The position numbers and the translations under genes were made by a program. A DNA stretch of 64,000 bases from Coenobita brevimanus (Eukaryota; Arthropoda; Malacostraca; Decapoda; Coenobitidae). Position 1 is the first letter of the stretch; every line of letters starts with the position of its first letter. The stretch covers positions 15,481,010-15,545,009 of the forward strand of contig CM064681.1 in assembly GCA_032717465.1 (NCBI GenBank). The letters are read 5' to 3'. The notes below the pieces were generated by a model. The model ran no database searches. It was not told the DNA's origin and worked only from the letters and a program-made list of their open reading frames with translations. This document shows positions 46,181 to 57,206 of this stretch, one piece after another.

Positions 46181-48806
46181 GAAACCCAAAAAACAAAGTA
46201 AAAACTGTTCACTTCCATAAGGCTATATATGTTCCTTACCATCACTGAAGGCACTGTGTGAAAAATTTGATGAAATGCACAATTTTTAGAGGTCACTCCC
46301 GATGTCGTAATTCCGAAAAAATGAACTGAAAACACAACGTTGACGGATTTTGAACAAAAAACGAAATATGTACATTCAGCATTTCTAAATATAGACATTC
46401 TTTATCTGAGTGCTAAAGGAACACATTTAAAATGCTAAGTATAGGAACAGTGCATCACTTTGTCTTCATCAAAACAGCTTTCATCGGAACTGGCGATCAT
46501 TCCCTGTGTTCAGTGACGAGCTGCAGTACATACTGCTTTTGAGTGCCGTCTCTCGTCAGGACATCGTTGTACAATTGGATGAGAGCTACCTCTCTCTCTC
46601 AGGACAGTCATTGTCAACCTTCAATTGTTTGCACTTGGCCAGAAGCAACATATACCTGGGGTCTCTCAGCCAAAGATTGGGTGATTTCACCATGAACTCC
46701 CTGGCATCATCTTGTCCTATCACAGAGAGTAGGTTGAAAAGCTTCAATGAATGCCTGGTGATGTATGTTGCCACTGAAGCACGATGGTTGAACGCATCAC
46801 CATCGAAACTTCGTGCCACTTTCTGATGAGGAGGACAGTCAAAGTTTTCCACTATAGCTTCTTTTGTGGCGTCGTCAACACAATGATCAGAGAAGTACCA
46901 CAAATGGCGGCACAGTGACTTGGCAGCTGCCTTCGCCACTATGCGATCGGGGTACTCATTGAGAAGAGAAATCAGCTTCATGTAGTTCATGGGGGCCTTC
47001 TCTGGTTTTGGCAACTCATTCCAATAGTGCGTGTATATGAGTGAGACAAACAAATTTCCTCTTATGACAACAGCTGTCTCCCGCGCCGTCAAGTTCAACT
47101 GCTTCCTGAATAGAAAAATCTTCAGAGAGTATATTGCTTTTGCCATCCAGCACGCATTGTGCACAGTGCCTGGAGCACGAACTATCCGTTTATTACCTGG
47201 AGAATATCTCAAGAACATACAAGAGAGCTGCAGTAACTCTCTATAATCATCTCTTGGGAGCTAGCTGTTCATGGCATCAGTGCAGAAGAAAATCATTTCT
47301 TTGCATAGACCATCGAGCATCCCAACAAACAACTTTTCTCCAGCAGGATATAAATCAGTTATATCCATACCTGGCCAAAGTTTTTGGAAATGCTAGAAGA
47401 CTCCCACTTCAGGTCGACTGCTTGGCCCTAGAGAAGCATTCAAGACAGCAGAGAGCATTAACTCCGACACATGATGACGGCAGGTGATCCAGATGAGCTC
47501 TTTGTCCAAAGCTTTTTCTATTAGTTCACATGCTTCCATCTTCAAGCCTGTGTTAGCTGCTTTTGTATCAAAATCAAGCCAGTGAATCGTTGGTTTTAGG
47601 TTCCATTCATCTAATGTTTTGATGCATGTGTTGCACTGTGCATTCCCTGTGCTGCTGCACTTTATCTTGGGAACCCCAGAAGTTGCTCTGTCTCACTGCC
47701 AGTCACCAAAATGGCAACTCGGTCCACTGTGGGTTTAGTGTTTCCAGGGATATCTGGGAGAAATTTGCCATCCCCGTGTAAGAGAAGTGGAATATCTGGT
47801 GTGAAAGCAGTCCATTGATCAGTTGCTTCTTCTTCTCAAGTGGTAGCTCGTGTTCGCTGTAAAGTATTTCAAGACAGTACTACAGACTCTATTTGACCAA
47901 ACGCTTGTGCGACAGTGCCCACGATGAACATGGTTGAACACAGCTACTTCCTTAGTTACACTGGTTTTCTTAGCTTTACTTTGCTGTCTAATTTGTTTGG
48001 ATGTCAATGGCCATTGAAATTCATCCTCAGACTCTGCCGATGAGGAAGTGCTACAGCCTTCAACGTCAATAGAACTGGATGACAGTCATTTCCATCTGCT
48101 GGATACAGTGATTACTAAACACTGTGTTTGGTATTAGAAGTATTCCATTATTATTAATAAAACAAATATTTATCCACAAGTGCCTGGCATGTGGAGCATA
48201 AAAACCTATTATATCAAAGTAACTTTTTGATGTGTCATTATTCATAGTTATAATAATGATATAAATTTTACATGCCAGATCAGAGTAATTCACTGCTCGA
48301 TGTCACGACAAACTAGTCATCAAGAGCACATCAAAGTACGTCGTACTGTGTGGAGAAATAGTCATCCACTGAGTGAATGAATGACCACTGAGTCATCGAC
48401 AAGCCACTCAGCATGCACTGGAGCGTGAGACGTGGTGCTTTTACAGCTGCGCAGGAGTTTCCAACAAACGCCTGCAGCACACAGCAGTGGTAAACGCATG
48501 TTACAATAAGTTTAGTCTCTTGACTACTGCTCAGACATTATTCACTGTTTAGTTCGATAGTTGTCGCAGTTTTGGGATAGTTATAGACACTTCCAAGTCA
48601 TTTATTCATTAGAGAATAAGCCATTTGTGATCGAACATAGTATTATCAGGATCACATATTTTTCCTCCAGGGACTGATTTCTAAGTATAAGCCGATTTTC
48701 TTTATTGTTTTGCATGAAAGCTCCTTAAATCATATGGAACAGAAGTAGCCCTGTGGAGAATAATAAATTTGAAAAAAAAAGGTGTTTGGTACATTTCTGG
48801 GGCAAC

Positions 48807-48810
<4 letters not shown>
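46178..48810 (-). mobile_element. X4: fourth copy of the 2.6-kb segment
   Basis: 2,633 bp. The first bases differ slightly ('ttagaaaccc' for 'tagagaaaccc'). Otherwise it matches X1-X3. Confidence 0.7.
46495..48090 (-). pseudogene. X4 ORF remnant
   Basis: 210-codon C-terminal frame (47218-46586) with the same landmarks as X2, ending at an 11-base GA run. 'NELPKPEKAPMNY' differs from the 'NESPHPEKAPFNY' of the other copies. Upstream frames carry the shared stops. Confidence 0.65.

Positions 48811-48887
<77 letters not shown>
48811..48887. repeat. (TA)n tract between X4 and copy F
   Basis: 77 bp of pure TA ending at the LTR. Confidence 0.96.
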
Positions 48888-48891
<4 letters not shown>

Positions 48892-49679
48892 ACGGAACAG
48901 AGAAAGATAATGTACACTTTAAGTGAGAGTACTAAAAATCACTACTGTTCCATAAAGTTCCAGGTTCAAAACAAAAGAGTTAGGTAAAAATACATGTTAA
49001 AGTTTAATGCTCAAACTAACAACAAAACATTCAGGACTCATAAGGATAATGTAATGGCAAAAAACAGGTTAAATATATGGTTAACTGCAATAGCCTATAT
49101 TAACACGAAATTAGCAAGAGTAAATTTACCTAAGTCAGCTCTGATAAAATGAAAATACACTGGGTAATGCTCAGTTAATGCAAGATAAATTATTACACAT
49201 ACAAAATATTATTAATGATGGCTGACAACTAGAACCTTTACATAAATCACAAAAACCTCACTAGGCCCAAGAATCAACCTTATGCTACACAGTAGAAGAA
49301 AAAAAATGCAACAACACTTATACTCAAATTACACAGCTGATAGATGGTTGGAGACTTCCTGAGCACTCACAATAACAACTGTACAGGGGAGGACAGAGAT
49401 GTGAACAAAATGAGGAGTAGATCTAAGTGGCAATAATGCAGAGACTGAGCTCATTATATAGGGGCCAGCAGAGCTTGATACAACTTGTAAGAAGGACGCG
49501 CAAATGAAGCCATAGGGGACAAAGAGCTGACAATCCTACTTTGAACAACAGAAAGGACGACTTACTCTACTATAACGGTAGAATGGGGGAACTGAGGCAG
49601 AACACGCTCGTTATCAAACATGCAGCATACTGTGCGTTAAAATTACACAAAGAATGATGAAGTCATAGGCTATATAACA
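48888..49679 (-). repeat. 3' LTR of copy F (subtype 2)
   Basis: 792 bp with the subtype 2 markers. Confidence 0.94.
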
Positions 49680-49740
49680 CCTCCCCACAAAGAAAAAGAA
49701 ATTTACAAAGGAAATTTCTTATTACTCTAAAACAATCTGT

Positions 49741-50101
49741 CTAAAGTCTAGATAAGCAACCTGTAATAACATTTTCTTTCCCCTTGACATGTTGTATGTC
49801 TAATGAATACTCCTGAAGAAGTAGACTCCATCTTGTCAATCTGTGATTTTTATCTTTAAACTTACTAAGGAATTTCAGTGGTTTATGATCGGTATAAATC
49901 ACTTTGGGGTCAAAACCAGAACACATATAAAATGAAAAATGCTGTAAACCCAAAATCAAGGCCAAAAGCTCTTTCTCAATAGTTGAGTAGTTCTTTTGAG
50001 GTGGAGTGAACTTCTTACTGTAATAAGATACAGGGTGTTCAATACCCTGATCATCCTCTTGCAGCAAAACAGCCCCAGCTCCTGTATCACTTGCATCAAC
50101 A
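49741..50101 (-). pseudogene. Copy F RNase H, N-terminally cut
   Basis: Open from the deletion joint (50092-50101) to 49741 with 'IEKELLALI', 'YTDHKPLKFL' and 'NVITGCLSRL'. The terminal Asp is again missing (Gly in its place). It is out of frame with the upstream polyprotein. Confidence 0.87.
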
Positions 50102-51512
50102 CAGTGGTTCTTCCTTGAGTAGCATGGAACACTTGCAGGTACTCCTGCAGTAATGCCGAAAACTCTTGCCTTTCCTTGGGAGGTAGATGAGAAAGCTTAG
50201 TCTGGAGATCATTCATGATATCAGGATTCTTCCCCAAACTATCACTCAGGCTCATACTGCATGGGAGAGCTTCACTTCCAGACTCGGGTGGAACAGCTAC
50301 AGTGCGGACTGGATTATTTTCATCCCGCCTGTGATATAACTTTATCATGTTGATGTGACAAAGTTGCTTGTTCTTTCTACGATCTGGTGTGGCGATGACA
50401 TAGTTGACATCACTGAGTTTCTTCTCCACGAAATAAGGACCACTAAACTTGACTTGAAGAGGTTGCCCATGCACCAGTAGGAGAATCAAAACCTGATCTC
50501 CTGGCTGAAAGTGGCATAACCTGGACTTCTTATCATACCAAGTCTTCATCTTCTCCTGAGCAACTCCTAAATTCTCTCTCGCCAGCTGTAAAGCAGTGGA
50601 CAGCCGTTCTTTGAACTTCATCACATACTCCAGCAGGTTGACGTCATCTTCCTCCGACAACCAGCATTCCTTGAGTAGGTTAAGGGGTCCTCTTACTTCA
50701 TGGCCAAACAGTAATTCAAAAGGTGAGAAGCCCAGTGATTCATTTGGAGATTCTCTTGCGGCAAACACAACGAATGGAAGACCTTTATCCCAGTCTTTCT
50801 GATGTTCCAAACAGTATTTCTTGAGCATCGATTTGAGTGTTTGATGATATCTCTCCAACGCTCCTTGGGTCTGGGGATGGTAAGCTGAAGACGTGATCTG
50901 GGTGATGCCCAACTCTTTCAGAGACTGCTTGAAAACGTTTGACATGAAATAACTTCCCCGGTCTGACTGTACCTCCTTGGGCAGACCAAACTTTGTGAAG
51001 AACCCTAGCATTTCCTTAACCACGTTCTTTGCTGAGATATTTCTAAGTGGAATGGCTTCAGGATAACGAGTAGCCATATCAATCAGGGTCAACACATAAG
51101 AAAATCCTGAAGAAGTCTTAGGAAGAGGGCCCACAATATCCACCAACACACGGGTGAAAGGCGCCTCAAAAGGAGGAATGGGAACTAGAGGTGCAACCTT
51201 TTCGGTCTGATTACACTTCCCCACAACTTGACAGGTGTGACAAGACTTACAATACCAGGAAACATCCCTGAAGATACCTGGCCAGTAGAAGTGTTTCAAA
51301 ATGCATGCCACAGTCTTCCTCACTCCAAGGTGTCCTGCCAAACTGGAATCATGAGCCACTCTAATGATATCCTGCCTACAAACACGAGGGATGACAACTT
51401 GATGTACAACCTGCCATTCACAGTCGGCTGATGCTGTTGGGGGTCTCCACTTCCTCATAAGTACTCCTGACTTTATATAATAACAAGTAGAAGCACCAGC
51501 TGACTTCCTCAC
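49956..51512 (-). pseudogene. Copy F integrase, GPY/F tail and RT linker (518 codons)
   Basis: The only copy whose integrase is uninterrupted from zinc domain to C-terminus: HHCC ending 'CKSCHTC', core with 'VDIVGP', 'QSDRGSYF' and 'ALERYHQ' (D-x35-E), then 'PFELLFGHEVRGPL', the stretch that the 8-bp duplication destroys in A to E. It continues through 'FQPGDQVL' and 'SGPYFVEKKL' to the RT linker. After the deletion joint the last 45 or so codons are RNase H DNA in the wrong frame. Indels near 51507 and 51583 separate it from Gag-protease. Confidence 0.9.
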
Positions 51513-51536
51513 TGCAAGCAGAGTCAGCTAGACCTT

Positions 51537-53495
51537 TCAACTCAGGGTCAGCAACCTGCAACTCAACCAACTCTTGACGAGACAATTATCAACACTACGG
51601 GGTACTGCCTCATCTGGTGAGTGGTCCAAATTAGTAAGAAAAGTGTCAGCTAGGATAACATCATCGTCATTATCCTCTAAATCACCAGTAACTTTAGACT
51701 TAGCCCTAGTGACAGCACATGCAGGGAACATATCAGGGACATCACAATCCTGGGCCGCAGCCACTGGCTCACTAGACAACTGAGCAGCTGGACACACTTG
51801 ACTTCCACCAATATCATTTCCAAGTAAGAAAGTTACACCTGACATTGGGAGTGTCTCAACCAACCCAACCATAACAGAACCATTAACAAAACCAACCTCT
51901 AAATTCACTCTGCACAGAGGGACAGAGAAGTAATTATTCCCTACACCTTGTAAAATTACCGTTTCATCAGAGGAATTAATATTAGAGCCTAGAACACTGG
52001 CCAGCATAAGGGATTGGCAAGCACCTGTATCACGATATATTTTAACTGATTTCCTGTCATTACTGTCCAGAGGACTGACAAAACCATCAGACAGGAAATT
52101 AGCACATGAACTCTTGAGAGTGTCACCCACATTACTGCTCAAAAGAGGAGCTCCATCATGAGAATTTAAGTTACCCCTCAAAGCAGGTTCAGTTAACTCA
52201 GTTAAAGAATTCTGGGAACTCTCAAGGGTGGACACTAGACCAATTGACTGAATATTTAAAGACTCCTTTTTGTTCACATCACGCTGTCTACTGAAACATT
52301 TCTCTGTAGTATGACCAAGCTTACTACAATAAGTACATTTACGTTTCTGAAATCTAGATGTGAAGCTGGTATTTACTTCCTGAGAAACATCATCTTTATT
52401 CTCTTTCCTGTTACCTGTACTCTGAGTAGAGGCAACGTACTTACTCTCAGCTTTCCCTTTTTCTTTAGAAAATCTCTTGTGAGTGAGAACATATTCATCA
52501 GCTAAAACTGCAGCATCAGACAAATTATCTATTCTTTTCTCATCAAGATATAGGCTTACGTCTTTACTAATACACCTTTTGAAATCCTCCAGCAAAATCA
52601 TCTGCTTAAATTTACCAAAATCAGAATTCACATTCTTAGAATTTAACCACTGCTCTAACAGATCTTCTTTGATTTTTGCATACTCAACATGGGATTGCTT
52701 ATCTTGCTTGTAAGTTGTCCTAAATTTTACTCTATAAGCTTCAGGAACAAGCTCATAGGCTTTAAGAATCAAGCTCTTAACTACATCATAATTATCAGAT
52801 TGATCCTGAGGCAAAGATGCATAAGTTACTTGAGCTTTACCGGTGAGAACAGTTTGAAGGAGTACTGGCCAATACTTTTTGGGCCAATTAAAACCTGTAG
52901 CTACCCTCTCAAACAACTGAAAATACTTTGTTAAATCAGATTCATTAAAAGGAGGGACAAGTCGAACATTTTTAGCCACATCAAAATCATCAGAGCTAGA
53001 TGGTCCAGTTCCACCTTGTTTCATACGATACTCATGGTCTGCCTGAATCCTAGCTAGTTCAATTTGTGCCTGAGCCTGTATCTGTGCCTCCTGAATCCGA
53101 GCCTGAGATTCAACCTCCTTAGTATTTGCTTGAAATTCAGCCTCCTTAACACAAGCCTCCTTAGCCTGAGACTCAGCCTCCTTAGCAAGTGCTTGAAATT
53201 CAGCTTCCTTCACACGAGCCTCCTGCAGGGCTAGCTGTAACTTAGCTATTTCAATCTGCGTTTGCTCATTTGGAGGAGTTATATTAAACAAGCTTTCATT
53301 AATCATGTCAACAATTTGATCTTTAGAATGATGAGAGCGAACAGCAATTCCCAATTGTTGAGCAACAAACTGAAGTTCATTCTTTGTTCTGTTTTCTACA
53401 TCACACACTGTTTGCACATTTGACAAAAAATCTTTGGCTTCATCAAGAGTAGTAATAGTAGACATCATGAATAAATCACAGTCACAAAATATCAA
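51537..53495 (-). pseudogene. Copy F Gag-protease frame with expanded coiled coil (652 codons)
   Basis: Starts at an ATG (53495; the more likely start is 53468 or 53465, 'MMSTITTLDEAKDFLSNVQT'). The coiled-coil region carries an extra series of imperfect 'KEAEFQA' and 'KEAESQA' heptad-like repeats at about residues 92-135, absent in A to E. Capsid-like region, CCHC knuckle 'CTYCSKLGHTTEKC', protease 'RDTGACQSL' and 'LLGND' follow. A one-base loss near 51583 shifts the frame after 'RSVDN'. Gag and protease are otherwise intact. Confidence 0.9.
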
Positions 53496-53547
53496 GGAAT
53501 ATCCTTATGATAATATTCTGAATATCCTGGTGAGGTTGCCAAATTTA

Positions 53548-54335
53548 TGTTACGGAACAGAGAAAGATAATGTACACTTTAAGTGAGAATACTAAAAATC
53601 ATTACTGTCCCGTAAAGTTCCAGATTCAAAACAAAAGAGTTAGGTAAAATTACAAGTTAAAGTTTAATGCTCAAACTAACAACAAAACATTCAGGACTCA
53701 TAAGGAAAATGTAATGGCAAAAATCAGGTTAATATATGGTTAACTGCAATAGCCCCTATTAACACGAAATTAGCAAGAGTAAATTTACCTAAGTCAGCCC
53801 TGATAAAATGAAAATACACTGGGTAATGCTCAGTTAATGCAAGATAAATTATTACAGATACAAAATATTATTAATGATGGCTGACAACAAGAACCTTTAC
53901 ATAAATCACAAAAACCTCACTAGGCCCAAGAATCAACCTTATGCTACACAGTAGAAGAAAAAAAATGCAACAACACTTATACTCAAATTACACAGCTGAT
54001 AGATGGTTGGAGACTTCCTGAGCACTCACAATAATAACTGTACAGGGGAGGACAGAGATGTGAACAAAATGAGTAGATCTAAGTGGCAATAATGCAGAGA
54101 CTGAGCTTATTATATAGGGGCCAGCAGAGCTTGATACAACTCGTAAGAAGGACGCGCAAATGAAGCCATAGGGAACAAAGAGCTGACAATACTACTCTGA
54201 ACAACAGAAAGGACGACTTACTCTACTATAACGGTAGAAGGGGGGAACTGAGGCAGAACACGCTCGTGATCAAACATGCAGCATACTGTGCGTTAAAATT
54301 ACACAAAGGATGATGAAATCATAGGCTATGTAACA
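53548..54335 (-). repeat. 5' LTR of copy F (subtype 2)
   Basis: 788 bp, subtype 2. This is the last LTR of the array. Confidence 0.94.

Positions 54336-54392
<57 letters not shown>
54336..54392. repeat. (TA)n tract at the right end of the array
   Basis: 57 bp. It begins 'aga' then TA, directly after the LTR. Sequence to the right is not part of the repeated unit. Confidence 0.95.
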
Positions 54393-54394
<2 letters not shown>

Positions 54395-55948
54395 CAGTAC
54401 CTATCACCAGTTTTACAGAGCTGTGCAATAAAGATGGTGGTAGATGGTGGCAACCATCATCCACTCACTTGATGTAGTGCTGCCTACTTCTTCTTTAGCT
54501 TTTATCATTCTTTTTGTGTGCCTGCCCTCCTTTCTTCTTATTTCTCCCATCTTCCTGTCACTTATTTTTGCTTTTCTTTCCTTTACAGGTGGCTTTACAT
54601 TGAGTGACAAGCCAAATGGTTTCCTATAAGCCAAGAAACCATTTACAACGCTGGGTGGTAACCATATAACCAAACCATACGTGTTCCCTACGTGTCAACA
54701 AGAGGGTTGGTGGAGGGTAAGTGCCCCTCCCCGTAAAACAAATAACTCAAAGTCAAATGGCCACCCCTAACGGGATTATGGCGTCTGGCAGTAGAGAGAT
54801 AGATAGATAGCAACCAAGTTATAATCCATTCACAGTACATGTACTACCCCGTGCAGTATAATCAATGATCTATAGTAGTTATTGTATTGCATGTTTCTTA
54901 GCTTATGGTGTGAAAGCATCATAGTAATTAGCAAATGTGAAGGCTGGTTGGGTAAATACACATGATACTATGATTTCATCCTAGTACAAAACATCCATCA
55001 TATATGATGATAAAAATAAATATAATACACCATCATCATTCATGTTTCGTAAACTACAGTTTAAAGAGCATGGACCCAAACCCTTGTATTTCTACAACAG
55101 TATGTGCGTTTTCTGTACAAAATATTTTAAAACCATATCTGCTGTGTATCACAGATGGTTGCAAGTGTCAAACTTTGTGCTTCTCAACAGAGATTACATA
55201 TACTCATCAAAAGCATTGTAGCTCCAATACAGTTCGCATGATTTACGTACTGTTCATCAGGTATATACTGTATATGAATAAGGTTCCCTAACCTAACATA
55301 TTAATCACAGTTGACTGGGTTGTTGTAGTTTGTGTTGTAAATATCCCAATCATTGTAGTAGATGCATTGCAACAGTCTTGCAACTCTTAATTTTTTGGTA
55401 TTTTCCTTATTTGCTTATTGTTTTGCGTGACAGTGGCATCTTATTTTAAAATGTGATGTTAAAAAAGAGCTGGCAACACTATGGCATGTTGAGAGTCATT
55501 ACGTTTAATGAAAATTTTATCCAGTATAGCTTCACAAAGTTTTGCAATTACTGAGGAACTGCTCAGAATTAATCAGCACAGGTCGTGAAGATTCCTTCTG
55601 TTTGTGAATGGAGATCTGATAAAGCAGTGGATGGATACACTTGAATTCCTTTCTTTTAACTAAAGCAGTCAACAAAAGGAGGTATTATATGTTAGATGCA
55701 TTTTATTTTTATTTTTTTTGCATATAAAGACCTTATAAAGACTTTATAAGGATTGTTTTTCACAAGTTAACCTTCTTAGCCCTATACATCACATTTTACA
55801 TTAAAATGCCCGCGTGAATAATATACAATATCTTAGACTAAATGCAGACAAAGGTCATTTCTTCCAACGAAATTCTTCGTTTTATAGGTAGTGAAATGGA
55901 GAGTGAAATATAGAAAGGCTAAACACATGGTCCATCATCTAACCTACT
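54393..55948. other. Single-copy-looking non-coding interval
   Basis: No gene recognised. A pyrimidine-rich run ending 'ctttacag' near 54588 resembles a splice acceptor, but no convincing exon follows. A 33-base motif at 54758-54790, followed by GATA repeats to 54810, is shared in inverted orientation with 61569-61602. The remainder is AT-rich. Confidence 0.55.
54758..54810 (-). repeat. Dispersed motif with (GATA)n tail
   Basis: The core 'gggattatggcgtctggca' is followed by a short GATA microsatellite. The reverse complement of the core recurs at 61569-61602 beside a TA microsatellite. It looks like the end of a dispersed element with a simple-repeat tail. Confidence 0.5.
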
Positions 55949-56914
55949 TTATTTCCATTTAGGAAACCATCCTTGTATCCTTACACTGCCTCTTGTGTTG
56001 TCGTTGCTGTTTACATTCGTCCACCTATGAACACAGAGTGGACACGGGCAAATGAAGCTCATCAGAGTAGAGCAGAATATAATGGGGGGAGCTTTGTTAG
56101 CTCGACAGAGGAGGTTAGTTATGTGTTGGAGACGCTGTTGTACAAGTCTAAGTCCTTCATCATGAATGGGCCAGAATGCCATAAGCACTGCATCGCTTCA
56201 TTGGCGATATTATTGACGTGAAGCTCGAAGAACTGGTCGATGTCGACGTCGGTGGGTAGAGTGGCCATGGGCTCAAGGTCAGTGGTGGGCTCGACGGAAG
56301 CAGGTGGTGAGACCACAGTGTCGGTCAGGGGTATGGGCAGGTGTGAGCCTTTCCGTTTCCTCCGTTCTTAGGTGGTGGTGGAGAAGCACGGAACTGTGTG
56401 GTAGGCGTGTCATCCAGCCAGTTGGCAGCAAGAGGTGGTGGTGAAGAAGGATCCTCCTGATGGATCGAAGGGACAGGAGAAACCCGTCCCCGCCTCGGTT
56501 GCTGACGGCAGAGGGTGGACCTCCATGGAGGTTATAGAAGTGATCAGTTCGACGTCCATTTCCGGTGCCGGGTCGTCAACAATGGTAGCGGTAGTGGTGG
56601 TGGCTGTCACCCTGTTGAGAGGGTCATCCAGCTGCAGCCATTTCCACGATGTTGTGCGAGGCAGGACTGACTGCAGCGGCTGAGCCCAGTGCTCCCGATG
56701 AGGTACAGAACGTGCATCATGGGTGAAGCTTTGAGGTATAGCATGGCATGGCAGTCAGTTCTCCTCAAAGATTTGTGGGAGGAGGACGAGCAGCACAGCC
56801 TTGTCATTGCCACAGAACGCCTTCGCCATCACGACGCACATTCCAATGACTGTATCAGTCTCCCCAGCATAGCAGGATATTTAGGCCGGTGCCTCCGGGC
56901 CATGGGGTGATGCC
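55949..56914. other. GC-richer region with short frames, unidentified
   Basis: Base composition is clearly richer in G and C than the surroundings, and several minus-strand frames of 60-80 codons follow one another (56813-56607, 56610-56410, 56316-56119, 56188-55949). They show no recognised motif. They may be a decayed continuation of the Y-box-like copy to the right, or of another sequence; I cannot tell. Confidence 0.4.
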
Positions 56915-57206
56915 ATGCTTGGTCCGAGTCCTGCACAGCCACGCCCCCAGGCCCAGTGATGTCCCTGGCCTCAGGACCCTTCGGTGTCTGATGGAGATGA
57001 AATACAACCTACTTGCCCTCTCTTAAAGAGTGCTGGAGGCGACGTGAATCGGGAGCAACAATCCCGAGGCAGTGCACGATGACATCAGCACCAGTGTCCT
57101 GACGCCGAATGAATCCGTACCCTGCCTTCATGTTGTACCATTTTACCGACCCCATGATGGTCTGGGTTCGTGGTGACTGGACACTGCCATTGGATGCCCC
57201 CCTCAA
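56915..57206 (-). pseudogene. Cold-shock-domain (Y-box-like) protein copy, interrupted by TAG
   Basis: The minus-strand frame opens near 57206 and enters a cold-shock domain: 'GSVKWYNMKAGYGFIRRQD', holding the RNP1 pattern 'KAGYGFI', then 'VIVHCLGI' (RNP2 position). A TAG at 57011-57009 interrupts the domain after 'LREGK'. The same frame then continues with 'VVFHLHQTPKGPEARDITGP' and 'GGVAVQ', matching the end of Y-box cold-shock domains where 'VEFDV', 'GPEA' and 'NVTGP' are usual. Y-box proteins bind mRNA and single-stranded DNA. Continuity of the domain without an intron, plus the stop and substitutions, suggests an old retrocopy, which is inference. No poly(A) remnant is obvious. Confidence 0.65.

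Larger units (their letters stand above)
48888..54335 (-). mobile_element. Copy F: LTR retrotransposon with matching subtype 2 LTRs
   Basis: Both LTRs (48888-49679 and 53548-54335) are subtype 2, so F is a non-hybrid parent type. It shares the 928-bp RT deletion with C, D and E but lacks the 8-bp integrase duplication and the 4-bp gag deletion. It has a longer Gag coiled coil than any other copy. Confidence 0.92.
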
